From assembly GCA_006503535.1 (NCBI GenBank), contig QYRS01000011.1:1-64000 (forward strand): a DNA stretch of 64,000 nucleotides, read 5' to 3'. The notes under the pieces are model-generated. The model worked only from the letters and a program-made list of their open reading frames with translations. It did no database searches and was not told the DNA's origin. Below are positions 36,665 through 46,644 of this stretch, one piece after another (position 1 is the stretch's first letter; each line of letters begins with the position of its first letter). The position numbers were made by a program, and so were the translations under genes. This stretch comes from Arthrinium phaeospermum. Lineage: Eukaryota; Ascomycota; Sordariomycetes; Amphisphaeriales; Apiosporaceae.

Positions 36665-37726
36665 ACCAATGCCCATGGCAGATTGGTACGTCGACGAGAC
36701 GGCTGAGGGGCTGCGTGCGCGGCCCGTCAGGTTGGCGTCGGACCGGCTACTGTGGTACCAAGACAGCTCCGTGTCGGGCGGCGTGGGGTATGTTGCGGTC
36801 GGGGTCATGTCGTCGTCTATCGAGAAGGCGGCTTCCGGACGCGGCACGCCGAGGTGGTCCCGGTTCGCGTACACGTGGTGGTAGCCGGCGGGGGGCATGC
36901 CGAGCATGTGGCCCTGGTGCGCGTTGGTGTCCACGAGCAAGGGGCTGGGCTGCGCCGAGGTAACGGGCAGATGGTGCAGACCGTCGTAGCTGTCGTGGCG
37001 TTGAGGTTGCGGCCACGGCGAGGCGGCGTTGGGGGGCTGGCGCCCCTTGACGACGACGACGATAGATGCCGTAGTTGTTGCGGGTAGTGCCCCGGAGACG
37101 ACATGTTGGATGAGGTCGACACGGCTCGGTTTCGCTGGCCCATGGGCGGTGTCGATCTGACCGCTGCTTCGTGGGAGGAAGAGACGGCAGGGAAGAAGGA
37201 CGGCGCGTCGTAGCTGGGAGGCTGAGGGCCATTGTTCACAAGTCCCAGTCCATTCGCCTGCTGTGCCTCGGCCGCCTGGGACCAAAGATAGTTGCCCATC
37301 CAGTCCGACGCCGTGATCATGGGCGGCGTCGCAGCGTCCGAGTGGTTCGACTGCGCCGTGTCGCTCCGGCACGGGCTGCTCGCGCCAGAAACCGACGATT
37401 CGGCCTCGGACGGAGGTGTGCCGCTCCGTCCCTGTCCCTCCTGAAGCTGCTGTAGCTGTCTCTTCAACTTCTCGACCTCCTTGGTTCGGTCCCGCATGTT
37501 GCGTCCTGGGCACCGCGCTTAAGCAAGAAGTCTCTCGGGGCTGGGTTCGACGGGGGGACTTACTGTATGCTCGTTGGGCAAGCCGGTTCTGGATCTTCCT
37601 CCGCTCCGAAGCATCTGGGAGCTTGGTCCAGTCTTCGTCGGGCTTCATGAGGTCTGCGTACGAGATGGTCTGAGAGCGACTGCATCGCGATGACGCTGGG
37701 TTTGGCGATCGAGAAGAGCCCGGCAT
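36398..37726 (-). CDS. bZIP transcription factor with C-terminal ankyrin repeats (apparent frameshift)
   Basis: Exon 1 is 37,726-37,564 and exon 2 starts at 37,505. They join to give the basic region QNRLAQRAYRRNMRDR (about residues 46-61), followed by a leucine-rich coiled coil (VEKLKRQLQQLQ). This is a fungal Yap-like bZIP that should bind DNA in the nucleus. A Ser/Pro-rich middle, a run of ten Gln (CAG repeat, about 36,632-36,663) and about two ankyrin repeats follow (APLLHMAVAGG..., GYTPLQRAVMTGRTDMVGVLLEHGA). The reading frame changes by one base near a run of six G at 37,031-37,036 with no plausible intron. Before it the frame reads SSSSSRGASPP, after it SPWPQPQRHDSYDGLHHLP. One extra base there would restore about 423 aa. 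Either the gene is damaged or the assembly dropped one base. A longer upstream ATG (37,930) lies in the likely 5' UTR. Confidence 0.8.
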
Positions 37727-40700
37727 GGTGGCAGCAGGATGGCAACAGTCGGTCGTAGTTGTCTTGTCAGTGGGAGATGGGGGAGGCCAAGGGTCTTGTC
37801 GTCCTGGGCAGGCAAGTGTGTGAGATGGATCCGGATTGAAGGTAGGCAGAAGTATGTTCGGCTCGGAATAGTAGGCCCCAGCTACTCGGTCATGGGGGTC
37901 ACGTCTTCTAGTTATAGGTAATGGCAGCACGACCGTGACCCTCAGCCGAACTAGCCTTATGCAGGAACAGGGGCAGGCCTATAACCCGACTGGAGAGTAA
38001 CGGGTCATCACTCAACGTTACACATTCTGGGCGGACAGCCGTTCAGACCGCTCTAGTAGAGAGGCTGGTCTGCTCTGGCTCGGCGACCAAACGCCCTAGC
38101 CGCATACCGAAAATAACCATTGGGTAGATTGCGGCGAAAGCCAGTCGTGAAGGGGTCCATTCTGAGATTTCCGGATCATCAGTCTCCACAGTCAGGGCTT
38201 AGCTGAGGTAGAGCGAGCACGGAGGCACGATCGGGCAAGTGACTATGTAGGTATGCACGTATCATATCAGATCAGATGTCCATAATGTATGCTGGGTCCA
38301 ATGCTACAGTATGCCTGCCACCCTGCCCTGCCCTCTTCCCCAAGACCTATGCCTAGGGCGTGTGTGTGTCTCTGGTGGTGCTGGCTGGCTAGCACCATGG
38401 CCCGCCGCCTAATGCCCACAGACTGGCCAGCAGAGGAGGGGGGTAGCGTATACGGAGAGATGAGAGGGACCGGCTAGTAAGACTAGGTGCGAAGACCGGT
38501 GCCTTCTGGACGAAACAGGGGGAAAGCAGCTCGGCAGCTGCGCCAATCTGGACGAGAGTCGAGGAGATGGCCTGTTCTAGCTGGTGGGACCCTGGTTGAG
38601 CAGGTAGTACATACCTAGTAGGTGTTGCCAGAGTCGTTGGAGCAGTAGGTTGGAGCACCCAGCACCCTCGCCAGGACCACTGACCACTGGGAGCACTATG
38701 ACGCCCCAGGGCCCTGCGCACTACGGTAAGGTAAGTAACGGCACCGCTCATTACATGGGTGGACTGGCATTGATCAGTCCCTGTCCCGGGTACTGTCCCA
38801 GGTAGCCTAAGTACGTAGTAGGTCGTGGTGACCAGACGCGACGGCCTGTCTCGATGTGGCTAGTCGCAGGTGGGAGTACAGCTGCCTAATGTCGATTTTG
38901 GAGCTATTCTTGGCCTCTAGTCTGTCTGGGACCCAGTTCCGGCAAAGTGCATAAAAGACCAAAAAGAAAGAAAAAGAAGAAGAAGAAGAAGAAAAAAAAA
39001 GGCAGATGCTGTCCCGTCGACTCGACCTCGCTCGTCTGCCACCTGCCCAATCAAGGCACGCAGAATCCTGCGATTGGCAGCTATACTCGAGACAAGATGG
39101 TGAGATTGAGATGACGCATATCTCAGCCACCACCGCAACGGCCGGCTCGTTCCTCATTGTCAACCCAGGCAAGGTATGTACATGCAGTGGCGTGCAGCGA
39201 GAGAGACTCAGAGGTGCATAAGCTTGCGTGCGGCTGACCATATCCATATATTACAAACAACGGGTCCGTCTTGGCTGCTGGCAGGCTGGTCTGCTTCTGC
39301 TCCTGCTGCCTGCTGCAGTTGCCAGCTTGCTAGGGCTTCTAGGGCTCGGCTCCATCGAGTTAGCCGCAGGTCTATACCGACTCCACAGTGGGTGGCAAAG
39401 CCTTATATGACATACGGGTCTCTCGTCCTTCTCCAGTCAGAACTCCAGTCAGGTCGGCGACCGCATCCCAGAACGCATCGAGGCATCCATCTGCCATCCC
39501 CTGTACATACTCTCATACTGTAGGAGATAGGGAACAGAAGCACCTGGTTGCTGGGGCGGGTTTCGGCCCATCTGTCGGCCCTTGAAGCCTGTACATACGC
39601 TGGCTACATGTACATGTACCGTAGTATGGTAGGTATGTAGGTAGGCACCAATACATTAGCTAATAAGGCCCCAATGGGCATGCAGCCGGCAAGGGCAGAT
39701 TGGCGGAGGGTAACCGGCGCCGGTACCAACACCAACATGCGGTGCAGTTCAGAGTTCTGGCTCCAAGTGCCAGCCAAGTGCCAAGTGCCAAGTGCCAAGC
39801 TCCAGGACTTGCGCTCCGAACCCCCAACCACCCACCAACTGCCAACCCCAAGCCAGAACTCAGAACTCAGTGCTACTTGTACCGCGGTGTCTTGACTCTT
39901 CTGCAGCCCATCGATCCACCGCAGCTGCGACCGGAACAAGTGGACAAGTCGATTACGTGGCACGGCAATTCCCACCACGACGGATCGCATCATCCAAAGA
40001 GCCATCCATTTGTGACAAGTCTGCGGGCAAGGGCTGCTGCAATCCAAAATCTTGGGGACGAGGAGAAGTCGGTCCAGGCGGTACCTACAGGCACAGCCAC
40101 GCCGCACACGCCCATCTCGTCTGTCGGCTGTCGGGACAATCAATAGACAATGAAGGAAGGGCCTGGGGCCCGTCACCTGCTTAGCTTAATCTCTAGTGCA
40201 GCAAGTGTAGCTATTTTCGTACAAGGCTGACAATTTCCACTATTCCTTTTGATTGGCTTCCTTCCTTCCTTCCTTCCTTCCTTCTTTCCCTACCATTATG
40301 GGTGTCTCTAGGTGAGACGCCGGGCTAGTCTAAGTGACATAATAATAGGTCCGGGTCTGGGAGGATGCTACTCCAGTCTGATCGATCGTTCTCAGTTATG
40401 GTGGTGTTCGTGGAAGCGGAAGAGGTTGGCGCCATGGCCGGGGTGGGAATCCGGCGGAATCCATCTGATCCAACCAGACGAATAAGCATAATCGACTGCG
40501 CCGCTCTGTGTGCGCCGGTCCCGAACTGTGGTGACAATGCAATGCAACGCAATGCAATGCCAAAAAGCATGGGGCAGCCGTACTGTATGATGTGTGATAA
40601 GGGTCGCAGATGGAGACCTTCCAGCCCCCGGTCGAATTCTATTTTTGTTCATCTGGTCACTAAACTCCGCTGCCTGCCCCCAGAGCCCCAGACGCCCCTC

Positions 40701-41329
40701 CCCACTGTCGATGCCTGGTATAGCAGCCAGCATTGCAGTGGCCTCTCCTGCAACATCAAGCAAGCTTTTATGAATCTGTCGCTAGCTCTGCCAAGCCTAC
40801 CGTTGCAGATGTCGCAGATACGATCCGGTAGACACCATATTATTCTAGACAGGAGCGAGGCCAGATAGCAACTCGTGGAAGAGTGTCAGGATACCCAACA
40901 GTTCTCTCTATAAGGGACGACATCGAATGGATCGCGACAAGTCAGTGGACAGCGTGGCAGACCGTCAAGAGTACATTGCTGTAGCATCTACCTTGGACCA
41001 TAGACTTTGACAAGTACACTCGATGAGGGCATGCAGGGGTTAGCTTAAACAGAACAATTCCCGTCACGACGGCTGGAGAGCAGGAAAAAAAAAAAACATT
41101 CAGGTCATATGAACTTGTATTGGTCGAAGTAAGTCGCATTGAACATCTGGGGCTCAGTTCCAGAATCTCATAACCGCAAAACCACCCACGGCGGGGAAGC
41201 ACCAAATGTGTCTCGGCAGAGGTACATACCCACAATGGATGTGTCCAATCCCGCCCCAGTTGCAGAATACCGAGCCGTCGTCATGGTGGACGAGCTACCC
41301 ATCATGGTAGGAAGGAGTACGAGTAGTGC
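37727..41329. other. Long gene-poor stretch
   Basis: About 3.6 kb with only short frames lacking family resemblance. It holds a purine-rich A/GAA tract at about 38,961-39,001 and a (TTCC)n microsatellite at about 40,257-40,283. It is long for this gene-dense region. It may contain a noncoding transcript or a gene with many small exons that I could not detect. Confidence 0.5.
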
Positions 41330-42346
41330 TTAGACCTGGTTGTGAGTGGGATGTTCGTCAGTTCGGTGGCCAATGCAATGGGTGCGAATGTAATCGAATT
41401 CTCAAACTAACCTCGTCGTCGTCTCCCTTCTCCGAGCCAGCCTCAACCTCGGCGGCCGTGGTCTTTCCGTTGTTGGAGGGACGACCGCGTCGTTGTCGTT
41501 TGGCAGGAGTTCCGTCAAGCTCGGCGTCGTCGTCCTCGGCATCGACAGGCTCGGCAGCCTTGGTGGCACGGCCACGCTTCTTTGATGCAGGAGCAGCAGC
41601 AGCGGGTGAACCGGCGGCTCCCTTGCTGGTCTGGTTCTCCAGGAACTCCTTACGCATGGCGGCGAACTTCTTCCTGTTGGGTTGATTTATGGTCAGTTCT
41701 AGGTCCTTGGAGATGAGATGGGACGAAGAATAGAGAGACGAGAACTTTGGTTAGCAGGTCACTTGCTTCAAGGTGCCTTGATGCTGGTTCATCTCAGCAG
41801 CGATTTGCTTCCAGTTGGCCCCAGCAAGGCCAGGACTGTGGGACTGGAGCATACGCATCAAAAGATATATGTTGGGATCCATCGTCGCAGAGGGGGGTGG
41901 TGATGGATTTGCTGGGTTTGATGGAGAGCTGAGTGTAGAGTGAGGAAATGCCCAGTGCGTTAGAAAGGTGCAATGGGAACGTGAAACTTTTGGGTCAGGC
42001 GACGGTGGATGCAAAGAAAACAAGGCAGGTGCCCAAATGTCAGACCCGACTGAGTTGGTGAAGGTCGAGGGCCAGTGGAAGGCTAGGGTAGAAGACCGGT
42101 GCGTGAGGAGAGGGAAGCAAAGGTAGCAGCAGGTAAAGACCATGAGGCCGTGAACCTCGCTGTTGGTGCCCCAAGGCCACACAACAAGACAGGAACAAAG
42201 AAGAAGATGGGTGGTTCTACTTACCGGACAATCTCGTGACCCAGGCCAACCTTGGAGGCAACCTCGACCCAGTCCCCCCCAGAAAGTCCCGGATTAGTTT
42301 TCAACATGACGTTGAAGATGATGCTCTTTTCCTGCTCCGGAGTCAT
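41330..42346 (-). CDS. Small AT-hook protein, upstream first-exon form
   Basis: Exons are 42,346-42,225 (1a), 41,673-41,412 (2) and 41,335-41,330 (stop exon), giving 129 aa. Exon 1a encodes MTPEQEKSIIFNVML..., a short SANT/Myb-like helix unit typical of small fungal nuclear proteins, with GGDWVEVASKVG in its centre. Exon 2 encodes KKFAAMRKEFLE, an acidic stretch and two basic patches. One holds KRQRRGRPSNNGK, with the GRP core of an AT-hook that would bind A+T-rich DNA. The product is probably a chromatin-associated protein. The GTAAGT donor of 1a joins exon 2 in phase 2. A second, paralogous first exon lies inside the 551-nt first intron and is listed separately. The last intron (GTTAGT donor) is less certain. 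Without it the frame runs on to 41,358. Confidence 0.72.
41767..41882 (-). CDS. Alternative paralogous first exon (1b) of the AT-hook gene
   Basis: ATG at 41,882 opens a 38-codon exon (MDPNIYLLMRML...) whose product resembles exon 1a along its length. Shared positions include M-x-P, the ML pair, PGL(S/A)G, W..(V/I)A and a basic residue before KKF. Ending it at 41,767 with a GC donor (GCAAGT) gives phase 2 and joins the shared exon 2 in frame, for 127 aa. A GT donor three bases further on (GTGACC) would put exon 2 out of frame and stop quickly. I infer an alternative promoter with its own first exon. A truncated tandem copy is the other reading. Confidence 0.55.
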
Positions 42347-43009
42347 GGTTGCGATGGGCTTGGCTTGTGTGGTGTTGACTTGGTTCAAGTTTGATGTTGT
42401 TATGAGTGGGACGAACCGAAAAAGAGGCTGTGAGTAAGTATGATAAGCACTTAGGCAAAGGCAGTGCCTCACGCAGATGAAAAGCTGTCCCTGATGATGA
42501 CTAGGAGAAAGGTCGTGGCTTGTTGCTCTAGAATACCCAGATCTGATTGTGGGGATTTGGCCCGAGTACAACCAATCCACAACGGATGCGGAGAAAGAAG
42601 TGCCAACTGTTTACCTGCTCAAGGGTACCGTCAGATAACTGCTCGACTGGCCCTCTAGAAACCGGGTCAAGAGAGTTCAAGCCAAACGCAATCAATATAA
42701 GCAAAGATACATGCATTTTTGCACCGCTCATGCTGGACTTAGTCCAACGCACTTCCTTGGCTCTCGTGTCATTGCATTGCGTACTCGAGGTTCCCAATGT
42801 TGCTTCTTGATGAACGCTAGGGGCACTCTCTATTGGATCAGGAAAAGTTGCAAGTTTACTATGGGCTGTCTTCTGCCCTTTACATCGCCGAGACCATATG
42901 CCCGGAGGCAGCTCCTACGCAGTCCTTCCCCACTCCAAGGCATTCCGAGTCGTCAGGACCCAACGACCCAACATCAAGTCCCTGGAATGGGCTGGGATAG
43001 GATACATTC
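42347..43009. other. Intergenic upstream of the AT-hook gene
   Basis: About 660 bp between the first exon of the AT-hook gene and the DUF1993-like relic. No gene is seen. Confidence 0.55.
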
Positions 43010-43280
43010 GACAAGTAGTCCATTGCATCCAGCGGTACCACCTGTGTCCTAAGTGCACAGTAGGCCGTACTGAGGTGGAAGTGGAAGTTTGGGATCGCGA
43101 GCTCGGATAGGTACGTCTGCGCCGGCACAAAATGGAACCTATCCAGCATGGTGATGGGCTCGTTGCTCAGCTCGGCCGCATCAACGCCCTTCGCGTACTT
43201 GACGGTCGTTTCGTCATGGCCGAAAACCCCCGCAGGTACTTGACAAGTACAGGGATAGACTGGGCGTAGAGGGATGCCAT
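43010..43280 (-). pseudogene. DUF1993-like relic with internal deletion
   Basis: The ATG at 43,280 starts MASLYAQSIPVLVKYLR, which matches the N-terminus of DUF1993 proteins. After about 17 residues the frame shifts. The next frame gives AGVFGHDETTVKYAKG and then the family's C-terminus, SELAIPNFHFHLSTAY...VPLDAMDYL. The roughly 90 residues that normally lie between are missing. Intact members are about 160-180 aa. The two ends are therefore joined out of frame by a deletion, so this copy cannot make a normal protein. DUF1993 function is unknown. No intron could explain the join. Confidence 0.7.
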
Positions 43281-43543
43281 GATAGTTGATCGATGATTTG
43301 CCAGAGTGCCTGCTGCTACGACTTCATATAAATACTAAGGATATACAGTGGATGGCGAGGAGAACAGGAAACAAGGCACTAGCCCCCCAAGCATCCAGCT
43401 AATCCCCCGCCCCAGAGAGAGGATAGCATTTGACATGTACCTCGGATAGATTAGCAGTCGAACTTGTGTGTTGTGTCTGTCAGCTTCCACGTATCACGAA
43501 CTGTTCAATGCATTGCTGTGTCCAGAGGTCCCAGGTGAGCCCA

Positions 43544-44892
43544 TCACAAATATTCGTCCTCCTTCAGGGGCTCCATCAGAACCGCCGGGCCCCTGGGGAC
43601 GACGAGAGGTGAGTCCGGGGTCACCACCGCTTGTCGAGCAATGGCGTACCCCTCGCCGTAAAACTTGATCCAGGGTTCTGTAGCCTTGTAGAATGCACCA
43701 CCTGCCGTCGCCTCTCCCTGGTCCCAATACAGCCGCCGTAGCCAAAGGTGTAGATGCGGGTAGTCATGGCGGATGGTCTTGAGGTTGCAGTAGAAGATGG
43801 GCACATACCCGACATCGAACCGCACCAGCGTGGTGTAAAGTCGCACATCTGCCTCGGTGATATGATCACCGAACAAGAAGGCCTGGCTTGGGTGGGATGC
43901 CAGGATGGCTTCCAGCCTGTCCAGGGACTCAAAGAGCGGATACAGGTTTTCCTCGTATGCCTCCTGGGTCTTGGCAAAGCCCGTTTTGTAAACGCCGTTG
44001 TTCACCTGTCGCCTCTCGGTGTTAGCCCTGTCCTTTCAGACCTAACTGCGGCCCGAAAAGAAGATGATGGCACGATCGCCGATAGCCAAAAGTACCCAAC
44101 AACCCCCATACATTCCCCAAGAGCAAAGGAAGCACGGGAGGATAGCATACCGTGCTGTACACCCACTCGTTGAGCTCGTCGATCTGCGATCGCAAGGGCT
44201 CCGGGAACAGCCCACCACCCGGCCGGGTCACCTCCCGGTACTGTGGCGCGACTAAGTCATCGAATTCTGTGTAGAACATGCGGATTATCTCGCTTGATTC
44301 GTTGTTGACGATTGTGCCCGACTTTTTGTCCCAGAGAACAGGGACAGTGACACGACCGCTGTAGCCAGGCTCGACCAGCTCGTACAGTTGCCGGAGGGTG
44401 GTGAAGCCGGGATGCAGGGGGTCCTGGGTAGATGAGCCGAATGTCCCATCAAACGTCCAGCCGGCAGGGGGCTTCAGACTGCCCACAAGATGAACGTCGA
44501 CAATTTCATCGAGATGCTTGAGCCCGCGTACGATCAAGGTCCGATGGGCCTTGAAGAGCTAAGTATGACTTGGTCTACGCGCCGAGGGGATGCTGTGCCG
44601 CGTGACTTACCCAGGGACATCCTGCACTGATATAACTGCAAATAGAAGAGTGAGCCGACAAGATAGCCCATCTGAGGGGCGATTTCCCTTACAGCGCATA
44701 TCGGCCTTTCTCGGCCGGGAACTGCGAGGCAGGATCCTTGGAGACGAAATCGCGAAACGTTGATGCAGGGCGGATGAATTTGCCACCCTTCTGGTATCCC
44801 AAGTCCCTCTGTCCCTGGATGGAAGTGTCAGCGGTGGCAATGGAAGAGAAGTTGCGAGTTGGGGTTGAGGATGTATGTACAGGCATAGGCAT
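43544..44892 (-). CDS. Xi-class glutathione transferase (Ecm4-type, glutathionyl-hydroquinone reductase)
   Basis: Four exons are proposed, 44,892-44,693, 44,635-44,611, 44,549-44,151 and 44,005-43,544, giving 361 aa. The catalytic motif YISAGCPWAHRT is assembled from exons 1 to 3, with Cys73 encoded in a micro-exon of 25 nt. Downstream hallmarks of the family are VPVLWDKKSGTIVNNESSEI (glutathione-binding edge), NNGVYKTGFAKTQEAYE and ITEADVRLYTTLVRFDVGY. Family members reduce glutathionyl-hydroquinones and protect against quinones. The yeast homologues are Ecm4 and Gto3. The N-terminus (TRNFSSIATADTS) is mildly presequence-like, so a mitochondrial form is possible. An upstream Met two codons away makes no difference. 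The length fits the family. Confidence 0.92.
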
Positions 44893-45253
44893 GGTCGAAT
44901 ACGTAATGATGATGACGAGATCCTGGGTCGAGTGTCGAATCCACGGTTTACAGTGACAACATGAGGATTGGATTGAAACCCGCCACAATGAGTCGAAGAC
45001 GGCAGATATCTGAACAGCTACCACTCATACATGCATTTAACTAGCTAGGGCTGTCCAGTGTACCCCGTAAGCGACCAATGTTTGTTTGTAAGCACATCAC
45101 GCCATCCCCAACTGTCGGCAATCTTACTGACAAATCCCGTACCACACTTTTCCCGACCCAATTCACCTGAAAACTGATTGACGAGACCAGAAGGCATCAA
45201 ACATCCTATACCTAAGCAGGACGACGGAACATGTACCCAGAACCTCCGTATGC
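44893..45253. other. Short intergenic region
   Basis: Promoter side of the glutathione transferase and 3' side of the next minus-strand gene. Nothing else is recognised. Confidence 0.55.
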
Positions 45254-45817
45254 CTATAATTTGGACTCTCGGCGTTGAGCGCCTGCCTCGTCGGGAGTTG
45301 GTATGTGATTGCTCGTCTCATTCTTGAGGCTGATGGGATCTCCTAGTTGGCTCGGATTCGCCTCTGGGCCCTTCAGCATTTTGGCCGCCTTCCCACGCAA
45401 CGTCTCTTCGCCGGGACTGCGGATGCTCCGGTTGTCATCCCGGTTGCGAGCTCCCGGCCCGCCTTGGCTCGGTCTACTAGAGGACGGCGATGGAGCAGCT
45501 CCCGCTTCGTCAGGTGTAGGAATCGTCTCGCTGGTTTCGGCCTTGAGGCTGATAGGGTCGCCCATCATACTTGGGTTGGCATTGGGCCCATTAAGCTTCT
45601 TGGAAGCCTTTTCCCGAAGCGTTTCCTTGTTTCCAACTGCCATGGTATCGGAGCGGCCTTGTCCGGCTACGAGCTGATCTGACGCGGTGGGCGAGGGAAT
45701 GTACGGCTCCGGTAGGGATTCGAGAGCGCTGTCGTCGTTTAGGAAGAGAGAATCACTAATCCGTTGGAGACCAGCGGAAAAGGAGTTTTTGAGCGAGATG
45801 AGGGTCAAGTAGATCAT
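45254..45817 (-). CDS. Small protein with a 43-residue internal duplication
   Basis: A single exon of 187 aa. I do not recognise a named family. Residues 65-107 and 138-180 are two copies of one 43-residue unit. It runs from ETLR(E/G)KA through GP(N/E)ANPS, GDPISLK and ETS to IPTPDEAGA, and 33 of 43 positions are identical. The linker is Ser/Pro-rich and the N-terminus (MIYLTLISLKNSFSAGLQRI) is amphipathic. The strong conservation between copies suggests that the unit is a binding peptide under constraint, not random low complexity. A shorter start at Met59 (MAVGNKETLREK) would keep both repeats. Cellular role and location are unknown. Confidence 0.7.
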   Translation of the reverse strand: MIYLTLISLKNSFSAGLQRISDSLFLNDDSALESLPEPYIPSPTASDQLVAGQGRSDTMAVGNKETLREKASKKLNGPNANPSMMGDPISLKAETSETIPTPDEAGAAPSPSSSRPSQGGPGARNRDDNRSIRSPGEETLRGKAAKMLKGPEANPSQLGDPISLKNETSNHIPTPDEAGAQRRESKL

Positions 45818-46644
45818 TGGTAAGGGTCTCGATACGGCTACGGGATACCATACAGCTGTTTTATATGCGGATAGTCACTAATACATACAATAATACAATG
45901 CCACAATATGGACGATGATGATGATGTTATAAAGCCATCATTACATGAAAGCAGCCGAGGACACCTTGATAGGCACATAGCTTGTCTGTTTTAGACATGT
46001 GGGAGAGCCATACAAAGACTAATAGTGCCACCTTCTCGCCTATGACCTCATTTTCATATGTTTGGCGCCTTTTATCTTCACAAGTCAGGCTTGTTGAAAG
46101 CCAACGACCTCGCGACCTTTCTTCCCGACAGGCCTTTACACTCAAATCTCAGTGGATTGCGCAATATATTTCTTACGGGGTGATCGCCGAGGTAATGGGT
46201 TGGCGCAAAGAAGAGCAGTCAGGCAGTCTTACAGTATGTGCATAGTGGGCAACCTGTTACCGGCAGGCATGGGCTACCCCGCCATTTAACCTTATAGGGC
46301 ACCGACTTGGGCCCTGGATGCTGGGGTTTAGTACCCCAAGCACTCCACCTTCACCCGGCGTAGCCTGGACCGTTTCGAGATATCCATATCACCATGGGGC
46401 CTTTCTTGTTGCCAAGCCTGGATTGCGTGTATGCTACCGGAAGACCTAGAATGCTCCAGGCCTGATGGCGGCGGCAATATCCGCTTCGCGTTGGGAATGG
46501 TGACGATGCGTGTTTTAAGAGTATCACGCGGCCAGAACACGGCGGCGAGGGTGATTTCAAGGATCAGTATTCAGACAAATCTCTCCGGCATTAAGACTAT
46601 ATACAGTGCCATCGTAGCATATTTACAGAGTTCACCAAGTATCG
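45818..46644. other. Intergenic region with a possible hydrolase relic
   Basis: No intact gene. A minus-strand frame near 46,540-46,480 reads VFWPRDTLKTRIVT. This is faintly like the WPRDLLP...RI.T segment at the start of fungal lipase-like/NACHT proteins, but nothing recognisable follows. Confidence 0.35.

Noticed and set aside
36960..37110. An intron explaining the bZIP frame change
   Set aside because: Candidate GT/AG pairs either lack consensus or remove the sequence that looks conserved (QRHDSYDGLHHLP) and do not restore the frame.
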